Positions 11,421 through 23,870 are shown, counted from the first letter of the stretch. The stretch is 64,000 bases of DNA from Mytilus californianus (GCF_021869535.1 NW_026262593.1:72606822-72670821), one strand, 5' to 3'. Notes: generated by a model not told the origin, from the letters alone. Made by a program: numbers and translations.

Positions 11421-12154
11421 ACAATTTGATAATTCCGTAAAAAAATATCGAACTGTCTGGGATGAAACGACAGCAGACAACATATACCCTTGGTCTAGAT
11501 GACAACATAATGGGACAAGGGAAAATATCTAAAACTTCTTCTATGTATATCATGAATATTGTTAATAAAAGACAACGTAAGAATAGGTCTAGCGGCAATC
11601 TAAATCAACGAATTAAATATCGACGGTCTCCTATCTATATATAAAAACAACGGTAGGCATCAATATTTATGTAAACTGGGTCAAATACCAATTAGTAAAT
11701 TTCAAGATATATTCAATGAGTGTGACACAATATGTTGTTTAGCCCCATCTATGAATATACGGGTATAATTACAGTTTTTCGTCACCATAGGCTGTTTACG
11801 CGTTTCGATAAACCTGACGATCATCAATGGTAATGTCTGTAGAAATTAAATATGTTAACAGAGGTATTGATTTTATCAACTTATAATTATCAAGCATATT
11901 TAATGGTCTTCCATTCAAAACTGTATACTATCATATTTTGAAAACACAGAACCACCTATTATTTCGTCCACACCATAACCCTAGCAGAAGTTTATTTTTA
12001 ATAATACGTCAGTAACAGCAGACGTGAGTTTTAAAATATAATTCTCTTCTAACTTGAGACTGTGAATCGTAGAATTTTAGAGGTGATCCATATGACCATG
12101 TTATTAAGTGGGACCTCAATTTCGTTCAAGACCAAGACGTTAAACATATTTGAA

Positions 12155-13717
12155 CCAGAGGCTCTAAAGAGCATGTGTCGCTCACCTGCATCTTCAACGA
12201 TTGTCACTTTTTTGTAAAAATCGCCATTAAAGGGGAATAACAGTATTAAGTGTTAACTGACAATTTCAGCCATATCAAAGTTTTTGTAGATTTTATGCTA
12301 CTGATCATTTTTCTTTTTTTTTAAAGTTTCTATTTGTCTATTTTAGTTTTCAAGATAATAGGCAAAAAATGCCACAAAGTTGGTAGAAATTATTATTAAA
12401 GGGCAATCACTTCAATGAGGATCCAACTGAGGATGTCGACCATGAGACTTATTTTTATATCTTGTCTTGCTGGTCATTTTTGCATTTTACAGGTTGCATT
12501 TCTGTAAATATTGACAATGCAATTTCCCATAGAAACTCCTTTTACGGCTAAAACTGTACCACTTTTACTATGAAGTTTTGAAAAAAAATCATATACTAGA
12601 ATGGAAAGTTCATATGCACTACAATTTTTTTCAAAGGTAAAAATATAGGGCTGTGCGGCATATTTTCAACGTTTATATGCCCCAAACTTCTAAGAGTTTA
12701 AACTAACACTAAATTTCTGAACTATCTCTACCTTGACTGTAGGATTACCACAGATTTCAATATAAACAATATGCATATGTATATTTACTGGTAACATTCC
12801 CAAGTTATGTCTCTATGAGATGAAACATAGAGATCATAACTGTGAACCAGTATGTAAACAAAATTAATAATATATGAATATTCTATATCTCCCCAAAAGA
12901 GGCGTGGTTTGAGAAACAGCTGTATTTACAGAGTGCAACCTACAGTTTCTATCTGTCTATTAAAGTTTTCAAGATAATAGGCAAAACATTAAAATTTTGA
13001 AAATAGTCACAAAAGGGCAACAACTTCAATTAGGAGTCGACTAACGACTTCGGTCGTCTGACTTATTTGTAGATCTTGTCTTGAAGAGCATTTTTGCATT
13101 CAAAATTTTTATCCATCTCCTATAATAATATAATAAGCAAAACCATCATTAATGGGCAGTAAGTTCAATAAGGTGTTGACCAACAATTTCAATCATGTTT
13201 GTACATCTTGTTTTGCAAATCACTGTTGTTATTTAAAGTTTTTTTCTATCAAATACAATTTTTGAGATAATGAGCAAAATTTTTTAAAATTTGGTAAAAC
13301 TCCTTTTTTTAGGGACAAAGCTCCTGTAAGAAGTCGTTAGACAGTTTTCGTTTCAAAAGACATTATGTAGATTTCATCATTCAAACATTTTTGCTGAGGC
13401 ATATTTTCTCTATCTGTAACGGTTTTCAAGATAATTGCCAAACATAGCATTTTACTCCTTTTTTCTATTTTTAGCCTTGTTGGTAATGTCGGTCAGCATG
13501 CGGGTACATCGGACAAATTTTTGTATACAAGATATCTCAGTGATGATTGTGGTCAAGTTTGGTTCCGTTTGGCCTATTAGTTTCAGGTGAAAAGATTTGT
13601 TGTACAAGTTAACGGACCCGACGGACGACGCCGACGAGAACGGATAAGACGGACCATGGATGATGGACGACGGATGCCAAGTGAAGAGAAAGGCTCACTT
13701 GGCCCTTTTGGCTCTTC
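12155..13717. mobile_element. Large non-autonomous mollusc repeat with imperfect terminal inverted repeats
   Basis: The left end reads GAGGCTCTAAAGAGC then GTCGCTCACCT. The right end reads AGGCTCACTTGGCCC then TTTTGGCTC, whose complement (GAGCCAAAAGGGCCAAGTGAGC) resembles the left end. The interior is 150-200 bp sub-repeats (CTTATTTGTAGATCTTGTCT, GTTTTCAAGATAATAGGC) followed by a conserved right part (GATGATTGTGGTCAAGTTTG, TTTCAGGTGAAAAGATTTGT) and an ACGACGCCGACG-rich stretch. It has no coding capacity. I know the consensus from mussels and oysters. Confidence 0.75.
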
Positions 13718-13827
13718 ATGGTACTGTAAAAATTGGTGGTAACGGGACAAATCTGATAACAAATCCATTGATTCTAATTTATATAAATGTATGAATGTTG
13801 GGGATAATGTTTTACATTTGGCATATT

Positions 13828-13985
13828 TATGATATCGGGGCCTTCTTAGTTGACTATGCGATATTGAATTTGCTAATTGCGGAAGGCCGTACGATGACCT
13901 ATAGCTGTTAATCTCTATGTCTGTTGGTCTCTGGTGCAGAGTGTCTCATTGGAAATCATACCACATCATCTTATTTTTTTTATTT
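13828..13985 (+). mobile_element. Retroposon end of the CTCATTGGCA family
   Basis: ATATCGGGGCCTTCTTAGTT, GAAGGCCGTACGATGACCTA and AGTGTCTCATTGGAAATCAT match the right end of the longer copy at 31655-32025. Confidence 0.75.
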
Positions 13986-14439
13986 TTACATGTAGGTCCT
14001 TGTTTCAATAGAATAGTTTTATTCCTTTAGAGGGATTTTTTCAAGGCAATACACATGATTTTTGTTAATTAAATAAAAAAATGCTTATTTACCTGCAAAA
14101 TATAAACTTGTGGTCAGGCATAAATGAAAATTGATTTCGATCCTCCAGCTTATCCAAAATAATTTGCTGAACCGAATTATTGTATTGAAATAGAATCCTA
14201 AGAGCCTGACTCATTTAACGAATAAATTCAGTTTGATTCAGTAACGGTTGGCTTATTTGTACATAATGTGTAGCTTACCATTTTTTTTTTTATATGATGG
14301 CTTGGAAAAGTCACCAAAAGTTAGTATTAGTGAAATATATCTTGCACGGACTCAGATGATAATGTTTTGACATCTTGATTTACATGTAAATATTATCCAT
14401 TTTACTGTTAACTGTTTTTTTCTGTCTATTGTAGCTGTG

Positions 14440-15400
14440 GTATAAAGTTGATATGTAAGGAGAAAAATATGACCAGACTTTAATATTTGTGAAAGTTTAC
14501 TTGGAACAGGATGTATGACTGCGCCGACCGGTTATAGGACAATGTCATGTTAGCTTAAAGAGAAGACATGGTTCAAGGACTGTTTTTATGACTGCCAGAA
14601 AAGTTAACTGTATGGCAGGTCTTATAATTAAGTTAACTCTGAACGAAGTAAATTATGCAAAAACCGGTCATACACATTCAATCAATGGCAATTGTTTTCG
14701 GTAATAAAACTATACTTAGTACTCGGAGTACAAAATTTGTGCTCGAAACACAAAATACAGTAATCTTAATGGTTGAATTTTGAGTCTGAGTACATGGAGT
14801 ACGATAATCGTACTCAAGATTTTTATGACTGCAAGGCCAGGTTTACTATCAAGAGTAGTCATTGATATCAGCTGCTCTACTAGAACCAGACCTGATCTAA
14901 TAAAAGTTAAATTTGGTCTGGTAAGCTCCAAGATGTAGTTAACATGATCCAAAGTTAACAGGACCGCTTTGATTGATGAATTTGAACTGAGTATCGATTA
15001 CCGATTAAGGAATATATAGCACCGTTTCAAAAGCAGACATGTCTCCATGACAGAATGTAATGGTCTGTCAAATAGCAGACTTATCCAAAAGACAGAACAA
15101 CAGCAAACCTGTTCATTTGGTCTGTTCTGGTCATGCTGACCTGTCCATAGGTCTGGTTTGGTCTAGTTAGGCTGACCTGTCCTCAGCATGTCAGGTTTGG
15201 TCTGGTCAAGTTCAATTTTCCTGAGGACAGGTCTGTACTCAGGTTGGTATGCAGCAATCCTAAAAAAACAGATCTAGGTCTGGTCTGATAAGGACACTTT
15301 TCACTTGCAGGTCTACTTGAACTTTCTGAAGTTAACTGAGAGAACAGTCATAAGGACTCTGAGTTCACTTCTGTACAGGTTCTGACGGCATCTATCCGTA
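14440..15400. repeat. Inverted-repeat block rich in TCTGGT / GACCTG motifs
   Basis: The motif TTATGACTG followed by GTTAAC-type sequence occurs at about 14587 and 14822. It recurs in inverted orientation near 15315-15350 (AGTTAACTGAGAGAACAGTC). Between 15060 and 15300 there are many copies of TCTGGT, GGTCTG and GACCTGTCC. It looks like a non-autonomous foldback element; exact ends and target duplications were not found. Confidence 0.45.
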
Positions 15401-15799
15401 AGGAGACGATTGACAATCGTTTTATTTATTTTTTTTATAGATCTTATCTTGCTCCACTTTCATATTTTGACAGTTTTTTTCTATAATGACTTTCCGCAAA
15501 TTCGCTTTCCTTCAAATAAGATATGTTTAGTCTATGTTCAGACTGTTTGGTAGTTAATAATAAACTGTACATATCAACAGCATACTAAATTGTCTGAAAA
15601 GCTTCTGAACAGTACTGAATTTACTTCAAGCTAAATACCTGAACAGTACCGAATTTATCTCAATTCTTAAAATCGACTGAAAGATTGAATATGACTGAAT
15701 AAATTATTGTTCGAGCTGTTCAGATGATGCTAAGATCAAAATGACCGTCTTGGAATAAAATTCATTTGCTAGTGAAAAGCTTCAAAGTTTTGTTCTTAC

Positions 15800-15899
15800 C
15801 TTTTATGTACGATTGTTGGTATCGGGTATGGTTTACATATTTAGTTTTAAGCTCTTCACACTCCATAATCATTTCTGGGCCCCCTAGTCTTCCTATAGC
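15800..15899 (-). CDS. Exon 3 of the DZIP3-like HEPN gene (end of HEPN domain)
   Basis: A 100-bp exon lies between an acceptor (TTGACTTCGCAG, AG at 15901-15900) and a near-consensus donor (ATAAAAG|GTAAGA, GT at 15799-15798). It starts in phase 0 and ends in phase 1, fitting exons 2 and 4. It encodes residues 166-198, beginning AIGRLGGPEM and continuing ECEELKTKY. The AIGRLGG segment follows the IxG end of exon 2, as is typical of the C-terminal helix of DZIP3-like HEPN domains. It is too short to stand out as an ORF, so it was found from splice sites and family pattern. Confidence 0.88.
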
Positions 15900-16440
15900 C
15901 TGCGAAGTCAATTAATATACAGACTATAAACATATATTACTAGCATTGAACCGTTTATACATATTGAATATGCAACACTACAAAATAAGAGAGAACAACA
16001 AATAATGTACTTCAAAAAAATGAAGGCTTGTTCTGTTATTTGAAGGAAATCAAAAGTCAACGACTTCTGAAACAGAGGTCAAATTTATGAAAAACATTAA
16101 CGATATTCATCGTCTGTTTTTACTTAATTCATATAAATCAAAGGTTGCTGTCTTCCCATATTATACCAGTGTGAAAAGGCCCTAACAAGACAAAACGTAA
16201 ACAAAAAGAAAAACATCGGCCTGAGGGATGATAAAACAATAAACAAATGAAAATGAGAGACACAAACAAACGATTTGATACTGAAATTTCCAAATCTAGA
16301 AAAAAGGACAATTATTGCTGTTTTTATTGTATTCAATTTGAGTTAATTTCGCATTATGATAAGAGCATAACTGATAAGCAAAATATCATCTGAGTTAGGC
16401 CATCAGCTGTGATTCATGACAATACATATGGAATAATAGA

Positions 16441-16560
16441 TGTCAAAATCCGTATCGCATGCTGTATCACCACGAGGAACCAATATCAGTCTCGAGGGAC
16501 GAAAGTCCCGAGGGCTTTATAAGTCGAGTGGTGATACAGCATCAAATACAGATTTTGACA
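16441..16560. repeat. Hairpin 1 with GAAA-tipped stem
   Basis: The outer arms TGTCAAAATC...GCTGTATCACCAC and GTGGTGATACAGC...GATTTTGACA are inverted copies about 33 nt long with a few mismatches. The centre is a second small stem, GGGAC-GAAA-GTCCC, at about 16496-16509. Confidence 0.85.
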
Positions 16561-18388
16561 TGAATTGATCTGTTTATCATATATTTTAATAGAATAAGGT
16601 TCATGATCATATCAAAGGTGAAACCTATTTGATTCTAGAGTGGGGTTGGCAAGTTTTGGAAATAGATATTCTTGCCCCCATTTAGGTAACAACAAATAAT
16701 CTTGCCTTATCACACTTGAAAATAAATATTCCTCTCCCAAATAATCATTTACAAAGGTGTCCAATATTTACAGAAGATCCAGGAAGAAGTATTGTAAGTT
16801 GTTGTTTGGAGGGTAACGCAGTGAACGTTCCCCCCAACCCATTTTGACCTGAAAAAAAAATGATTGTGTATGTGAAATCTCTTTAAAAATAAAATTGACT
16901 CACTAAGATCGCCAGAAATTTTACTTTTTTTGATAAAACACCCTCTTTCCTTTGGCCATCGTTTGTAAAGGTATTTTATTTTCATATTAATAGAATATGC
17001 ATTCAAGACTCCATTTTGACTGCTCTAATTTGTTTTTGAAGTTATATGTGTATCCTATAAAAAGGTGATCTGTGTCACAAAAGATAAATAACTTTATGGG
17101 GTGAAAAGTTGATTCTGAGGGGTGGCTAGGAGGGTGAAATTTTGTGTCAATTTTTTAAAGAGTAGAAAATAAATATATTCTTGCCCGGGTCTGAATGAAC
17201 ATAAATAATCCGGCCCACTTTATGTGGAAAATAAGTATTTCAATCTCATCAAATTTGCTAGGCCCCCTCAATATCAAATGGTCGTCAAATACTAGACTGC
17301 TGCTTAACCCTTTTTCTTGCGCCAATTTAGTGTGGTTACATTTCGTATCATGCCAGGAAATACGGCAACTAGACATTATATGTCCAACTTTGGCGTCATT
17401 CGATATAAAACGTTACGCCCTGATGACGTAACATTGGAGACCTATCGAAGTCTCGAAAAAAGATTGACTTATATAATCAGCGGTGTTTTATTTGAAAAAG
17501 ATACAGCAATGAATAAGTGATTGCATTAATTAAATATATAGACACATGTGTAGCATGAATAGGATTAACATCATTGTCGTCTTCTGAAATTTCAAGCGCA
17601 TAACCACTGAGGAGTTCCGGAAACAATCTAGAGATGTTCCAAAAGGTGTGCGATACGGGTCTAGCTATGCGATACAGGGTATCCGATACGGGATATGCAA
17701 TACAGGGTAGATGATACAGACTGGAGAAAAGAACCTTTAAATATTTCTGTAGTTAGTATACAATTATAGCATTTGTATGATATGATACAAGGATTTATCC
17801 CCAGCTTAGTATATTTCTAGGATTTTGATTGGTTAACGCACGTCGTTACAAAACCCATAGCCCCGGGTTGTTGCTAACCAATATACCCGGACGTTGCTAA
17901 CCATTGAACCGGGGAACTTCACGCGCGTTTTCCTTAGTTCCATGGTTGTTCCTTGTGTTATCTTGAATTCTGTAGATTATCCATGATGTCTGTAATTAAA
18001 TATTTAATCCACTAATGATTTTATCCTATTATGCCGATCTGCACTCATTTTAGTAAATGCATCACTTGGCTGCCACATTGTCAATGAATGGGACTACTGA
18101 CCTAGCTATGTAAATGACCCACGTTGACGTCACACCGTCTATGATGTAACTCCTACAACATTGAGAGCCAAATTTGACTCATTCCAGTTTCTCTGTCTTG
18201 GATTAAAAAAGTCTTATATTTGACTACCTGTAGGGTACTACCTCTCTACACCGTTAAAAATATGTCAAATTACCAAATTGCAATAAAACTTTTTATAAAT
18301 AATGAAAAAAACGTTGCTTTCACGTTACACTTTGCAGTCGAATTTCTCTAAAAATCGACAGGTTTGGACTAAGACCGGGGATAAATTC

Positions 18389-18528
18389 GTTATCTACGTT
18401 CATATCCGTAGATATGGATATTTTAACACCGTTCAGTACCCTGTATACCATTCGGCTTCGCCTCGGGGTGTACTTGGATACTTCAGGGTGTTAAAATATC
18501 CATATCTACGGATATGAACGTAGATAAC
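18389..18528. repeat. Hairpin 2 with 42-nt perfect arms
   Basis: The arm at 18389-18430 (GTTATCTACGTTCATATCCG onward, ending TTTTAACACC) is repeated as an exact complement at 18487-18528. The centre contains GGCTTCGCC, whose complement holds the mini-hairpin GCGAAGC. Confidence 0.95.
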
Positions 18529-18543
18529 TTATAATATGACCTG

Positions 18544-18593
18544 AAAGAAGTATATGGACCGAGGACGAAGTCCGAGGTCGATATACTTCTTTT
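18544..18593. repeat. Hairpin 3
   Basis: AAAGAAGTATATGGACC and GGTCGATATACTTCTTT form the stem with one mismatch. The tip is GGAC-GAA-GTCC. It starts 15 bp after hairpin 2 ends. Confidence 0.9.
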
Positions 18594-19602
18594 GGTCGAT
18601 ATATCCTGTATTGACCTCAAACAAAGGCTATAATTGTTATATTTTTAATTTCCAACCATATTTGTATCAAAATCGTCAGTGTAATATATTTGATCATTTA
18701 ATTTTGTTGGAATTTTATAGATATCATATTGTCTCCTTGACAAAACAACATATTAGTTGTTATTTTATGATTTTTGATTATTTTTGTGCGTATATCTTAT
18801 GTATTTAAAGATTTTTTTTCCAATAATCGATCATAAATATACACTTTTTAAGAACTTTAAACAATATCAAGAAATTCATTACATGACGTCACAAAGTATA
18901 TCGGTTTTTAGATATTCTAAAAATAACCGTGCAATATCACTGTTGCTATCCACCGTTTTCTATCTACCTTCGAAATATAGTTTAACATATGACTTTCCCT
19001 GAACGAATCAAATTAGATAACATAAACGAATAAATAATATTACTAAATATATGATAAAGGATAATAACAACAATAATATTTGTTAATTGTATTAGGGAAC
19101 TAGTTAAAAGAAAAACATTACTAATTGTAGAACACTCACTAAAAGCCCGAGTTTAAACGATACTTGAAGGGGTTTTATATATGTTAGATACCCGATGCAT
19201 AGTAGGGACCTTCAACTGTTCAGAAGGAATGCAACCACTAATATATAGCCCCATTGCTTCTAGATTAAATTCTGCAATTTCAAGCATTCGTAGCAATTTC
19301 ATGAAATTCATTTCATGTTACAACTAGCCATAGGCCTTATCATTAACTGTGTTGAAAAATTCAACATACATTTATTCGCATATTGAAGCGCACTGGTTTC
19401 CAGAAATTTGGTAGAACAAAATCAGGCACTTCTGATTTAAGCAAACAAGGCATATATACCTTCCTATTTTAATTTCATATACTGGCTGTACAGTGCCCTC
19501 CATCTTTTCAGATTTAATTTGATACCAACATTACTTAAATATTTTACTTTATTGACAAAGCTGCAGCTATGCGCAGGAAATATGTTCATCTTTCTTGTAT
19601 AT

Positions 19603-20150
19603 AAAAAAGGAGATGTGGTATGTTTGCCAATGAGACCACTCTCCACAAGAGAACAAATGAAACAGAAACTAACAACTATAGGTCACATTACGGCCTTCAA
19701 CAATGAGCAAAGCCCATTACACATAGTCAGCTATAAAAGGCCCCGAAATGACAAATGTAAAACAATTTAGACGAAAAAACTAACGGTATAATTTATGTAC
19801 AAAATAGTGAACGAAAAACAAATATGTAACACAGCAACAAACGACAACCACTGAATCACAGGCTCCTGACTTAGGACACGCACATGCATAATGTGGCGGG
19901 GATAAACAAGTTTGTTGGCACCAAACCCTCCCCCATTACCTGGGACAGTTGTGTAACAGCACAACATAATAACTATGAAAACAATACACGAAAACCAAAT
20001 ACAAGTATGAGAAACAGCAAAAAACGACAACCACTCAATTTTCACAGGTTACTGACTTGGGACAGTCACATCTGGGATGTGGCGGGGTTACAATAGTTTG
20101 ATGGCGCCAACCCTCCCCTAATCTGTATCAGTTGTGTAACAGTATTGTTT
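19603..20150 (-). mobile_element. Retroposon of the CTCATTGGCA family, minus strand
   Basis: Reading leftward it matches 31655-32025: TTACACAACTGTCCCAGG, CCCGCCAC, GTTTGTTGCTGTGTTACAT, TTTCGGGGCCTTTTATAGCT, ATAGTTGTTAGTTTC and GTGGTCTCATTGGCAAACAT near 19615-19635. The region around 19900-20130 contains a second, tandem copy of the central segment (GGGATGTGGCGGGGTTA). It carries no recognisable protein. Confidence 0.75.
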
Positions 20151-20708
20151 CTGACCGCGCCTGAATTAGTAGTCCTTTACCTCTAAAATGGAGGTGATGA
20201 TGATATAATTGTCTAAAATTTGCATTTACCCCTTGAATGTAGAATGATTTAATGTTCATTCTTAATACATTTCGTGTAGTATTTATGTTACATCACGACG
20301 ACATTATTGGCTGCTTTGTCTGCACAAAATGAACTCAAAACTTTTTGGAAATACTTGAAGTTTGTTTCTTATCGAAAAATGTTTTTTGATAAATGTTTAT
20401 ATCATTTCCGAAATTTGATACATGAATACTATAAAGTTCTTATTACATTCATTGAAACAAATATCAAATGATTTTTTGCATCTGATTTCTCCGTGAACAC
20501 ATCTTTTACTATAGGTTGAAACAAATAATCTTTATTGTCACATAAACAAAATTAAAAATTGTTGTGACATAAAATTATATATGTTTATTGTATAAATTCA
20601 AAATAGAATAAAAATGAATCAATAATGCAGTCAGAAAATATACATATATATATACACGTCTAAACAAGTGACAACTTTATGACAGACATTCTCCATCTGA
20701 AAACACGT

Positions 20709-20970
20709 AGTTATACATGGCTAACACCATATATATATATATATGTATAATTCGTCTCAAACTTAGCACAACAATGTCAGATCTTCAAACGACGCAATTT
20801 TTTGTTCTTTCCTCAGTGGGATTCGAACCCTTGTGTCTTTGACATCGTGGCAATACCGCCTACACCGTGTCCAGCGCCCTAGACAATTCGACCAGCTATG
20901 CTTCTTAAAAATAACGGTTTCGGTGGTCGATGTAATGCCTTTCCTCGTCAGCTTTATGTAGGGTTGAAAC
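20709..20970 (-). mobile_element. tRNA-derived SINE
   Basis: On the minus strand the sequence has a tRNA-like head with an A-box-like GTCTAGGGCGCTGGAC and a B box GGTTCGAATCC (complement at 20819-20829). The body ends AATTTGAGACGAATTATA-like and runs into a (TA)n tail at 20733-20745. The anticodon region is not a clean tRNA fold, so this is a SINE head and not a functional tRNA gene. Confidence 0.8.
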
Positions 20971-21626
20971 ACAGCACATGATGTTTAATTGCAAGTAGAT
21001 TGTGTACCTTTCAGATCAGCTATTGTTGTTGCTATTAATTATTTAGATATGAGCGTTTTTTAATAAACTACATCAAGACGTGCGCTTCAGACGTAACAAA
21101 TTGGTAAAGTTTCATATTCAGATTAAGAAAAACATCGAAGAGCTATTATATTTTCGAAAAGGCGCAACGGTATTCCAAATCAATACAAGAAAACGTTTAT
21201 AAAATTTTCATAAGGATTGTAACTTATTGCATCGCAAAAGTAATTTGACTTTAATTATAATATATACATTTACAATTTATACGGTAAAATACCGAAAATG
21301 TTTATCGTTGTTGAAAATGCCTAATTAAACATTTCAAATTTCTCTTCTTTCCTTTTAATGTTTTTTTCTTATTGAACTGTGTCCAAGACCAAGGTAAACT
21401 TAATTAGGATTAGCCTAACATATGAGGGTAGATGTAGACAAAAATTCTACGACAGATTTCATAACCGAGAGAAGTTGCAATTTTGGCATTTCAGGAATAT
21501 AAAAACAAAAGCAATTAGATTATATTTCAATTTATATATAAAGTGTTTATTGCTATTATCTTGATCTTATTAACCCATAAATTTCATTTTAAGCTGGTCA
21601 GCTAAATTCTAAAATGACATTCTTAC

Positions 21627-21862
21627 CCCAGTGATATCCCTCCAGACAGTAGTAAAGAATGCAGACTCGATCTCTCTATCTCTAATATCATCTTTAAGGA
21701 ACATGTTACTGTAGTATTTGATTCTTGCCAAGTCAGCTGCGGGTGTTGTTTCTTCCCTCTTTGGTAATTTGTCATATCCACCTGTTGGTGGGGGTAAGTT
21801 TGTCAGCTTCCTGATTAAGGCTACCATTAGTGTGCTATCAAAATTTTTAGAGTTTGCGCGAA
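21627..21862 (-). CDS. Exon 2 of the DZIP3-like HEPN gene (HEPN core)
   Basis: A 236-bp exon lies between an acceptor (TTTATAATTACAG, AG at 21864-21863) and a consensus donor (ACTGGG|GTAAGA, GT at 21626-21625). It starts in phase 1 (G from exon 1 plus TT gives Val87) and ends in phase 0. It encodes residues 88-165: NFDSTLMVALIRKLTNL, then PPPTGGYDKLP, ETTPAADLARIKYY, SNMFLKDDIRD and a final VWRDITG. These phrases match the DZIP3-like HEPN domain as I know it from bivalve proteins. Where the family usually has R-N-x-x-x-H after IKYY, this protein has S138-N139-M-F-L-K143, so both catalytic positions of the HEPN RNase motif are replaced. Confidence 0.9.
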
Positions 21863-22046
21863 CTGTAATTATAAATTTCCCACTATCAATCTTTTATGTA
21901 TTTTCATAAAACAGTTATTGAATTGTGAATTTATTTAAGTACCTCTGTTTTGAAATTTGAGCCGCAGTCATCAAATTAAAGACTTCGAAATAAGGGTAAT
22001 CTCAATTATGACAGGAATCGTTAAATCAGGATTTGTCAACCAGATA

Positions 22047-22425
22047 TGAAAGTGCCTCGGTAGTCTCGTGGTAGCGTGTCCACCTCGAGTGCGGGAGGTC
22101 GTGGGTTCGAACCTCGACCGGGTCAAACCAAAGACTTTAACATTGATATTTGATGCGTTTCCGCTAAGCACGCGGTATTTAGGGGTAAGAGCAAAGACTT
22201 GTCGGCTCGAAAACAGAATAATGTATCCGAATAAGATGACATATCTTCCTGCGGACTGTTACCTTGTAAACTAGCACATTATAATCAGGCTCAGCGAGTC
22301 GGTATAGTATAAAGCAGGCTTAATATTCATATTACATTAACATTTTATCGTCCTGAACATGCTTGTTAATTTGCCGCTGGACGTTCAGCAGCTATCCATC
22401 ATCAGCATCATCATCAACATCTGGC
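22047..22425 (+). mobile_element. tRNA-derived SINE with ATC-rich tail
   Basis: The tRNA-like head (GTAGTCTCGTGGTAGCGTG) has a canonical B box GGTTCGAACCT at 22104-22114. The body holds GCTAAGCACGCGG, AAGAGCAAAGACTTGTCGGC and CTGCGGACTGTTACCTTG. The 3' part, TCGTCCTGAACATGC then TTTGCCGCTGGACGTTCAGC, ends in a CATCATCAGCATCATCATC tail. I know this layout as a common Mytilus SINE. Confidence 0.85.
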
Positions 22426-22956
22426 AAATATTGCTAAAAACAATTTCACGATGAGGAAATCATATATCCATAATGAATTAACAATTTTGTTTTTTTTTTT
22501 TGAGAATCCTGCTTCAAGGTGATCTTTCATATATGTTTGAATTCATATGTATTAGCGGAAAACTTACATATATTATCAGTAGGTTTTAAAACATCACAAC
22601 CCTTTTTTAGAGCCTCTAACGAACCTAAATCCATCACCTGGTAAATTTACCCCTTAATAGACAATGAAAAGATACCTTATGACAAATTTAGCTACAACCT
22701 GATTATGATTTGGAGGCATGAAACTTATAACTAGTTGGTTTCATTTTTTACAGCACTGGGTCGATACCTCTACTGATTGACTATCAGTCCGCGAGGATAT
22801 CAACAGTTTAGTAGTCAGTACTGACATGATTTATAACAAACCTTCTTAAAATTGTCCGTTTATAAATTTTGAAATTACAAAGAAACTAAGGTTTCGACTC
22901 CTTTAGGCAAAGTTGACCTTAGATTGGTTTGGCTAGTTTTTAGGTCCGTTGGTTAT

Positions 22957-23412
22957 GGTATAGAACCACTAATTCAGGCCCGATCGAAAAAAAAACATAC
23001 AAGAATGTAGTACATATTTTAAACAAAATAGTTCCTACGCATAGCTGTATCTTTGTCAATAGGTGAAATATTTGGGTAGATTTGATATCAAATAAAAGCT
23101 TGGGGACTTGGGATCACTGTAGAAACATTGTAGGAAATTTCTCTTGAATAATAAAGAAGTATATTAAATTTTAATAGGAGGGCAAATTTACAGAAGTACC
23201 TGTTTTTGTACTATCAAACTTCCGGGAACCAGTACGCTCTAATATTCAATTAAAGGTATGTTAAATTTTTCTGCACAAGTCAGGATAAGGCATAGTTTTG
23301 ACATGAAATAACGGCCACTATATTTGAACTTACGACAAGGTTACCAATAATGCTTGAAATTGCAGAATTTAACATGGAAAGCAATGGGGCTATGAATTAG
23401 TGGTTTTATACC
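22957..23412. mobile_element. MITE with 20-bp terminal inverted repeats and TTAT target duplication
   Basis: The left end GGTATAGAACCACTAATTCA and the right end TGAATTAGTGGTTTTATACC are inverted copies with one mismatch. Both sides are flanked by TTAT (22953-22956 and 23413-23416). It is 456 bp long with no ORF. A diverged inverted relative of its right part lies at about 19215-19330 (AGCCCCATTGCTTC, TCTGCAATTTCAAGC). Confidence 0.8.
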
Positions 23413-23744
23413 TTATATAGCTCTTCAATTGTTTCGATTATTATACATTCTTGGCTTTCAAACATTCGGTTTTGGGCGTTGCTGGTAAATGTTAATCCAG
23501 AAAAGCGCTTCGGACACATGGAATTTATAACTGTTGCTCTCATTTTTTAACCCTTTATACAGTGGTAGCGGTGAAAAAAGCGAAAACAGGGATACAAATG
23601 GAAACCAAAAAAAAAATAAACCAGCTTCATTATCAAACTTTTACAATTTTTATCATTTAAATATAATAAAAGTAGTAAAAGTCCTTTTCAATATTCCATA
23701 CAATATGTATTACAATACAGATGTTGTATGATTGCCAATGAGAC

Positions 23745-23870
23745 AATAGATTAGATATAAGAAGATGTGGTATTAGTGCCAATGAGACAACTCTCCATCC
23801 AAGTAACCATTTGTAAAAGTAAACCATTAAGGTCAAAGTACGGTCTTCAACACGGAGCCGTTGTACCTCA
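23745..23870 (-). mobile_element. Retroposon end of the CTCATTGGCA family, minus strand
   Basis: AGATGTGGTATTAGTGCCAA, TGAGACAACTCTCCATCC and AAAGTACGGTCTTCAACAC are the complement of the right end at 31900-32025. Confidence 0.7.

Larger units (their letters stand above)
10818..15799 (-). other. Predicted intron 3
   Basis: It contains a GIY-YIG-like scrap (11220-11420), a 1.56-kb non-autonomous element (12155-13717), a retroposon end (13828-13985) and an inverted-repeat-rich, CTGGT-rich block (14440-15400). Stretches 10820-11200, 11660-12150, 13990-14430 and 15400-15795 show nothing I can name. Confidence 0.5.
15900..21626 (-). other. Predicted intron 2
   Basis: It holds three hairpins (16441, 18389, 18544), a degenerate GATACGGG-type tandem near 17645-17725, an inverted retroposon copy (19603-20150), a relative of the MITE (about 19215-19330) and a minus-strand SINE (20709-20970). 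Stretches 16570-17630, 17730-18380, 18600-19190, 20150-20700 and 20975-21620 show nothing further. Confidence 0.5.

Noticed and set aside
20819..20920. Functional tRNA gene on the minus strand
   Set aside because: Same reason: a tRNA-like head on a SINE with a (TA)n tail.
22047..22130. Functional tRNA gene on the plus strand
   Set aside because: The B box is good but the acceptor and anticodon stems do not form properly and the sequence continues into a SINE body and tail.
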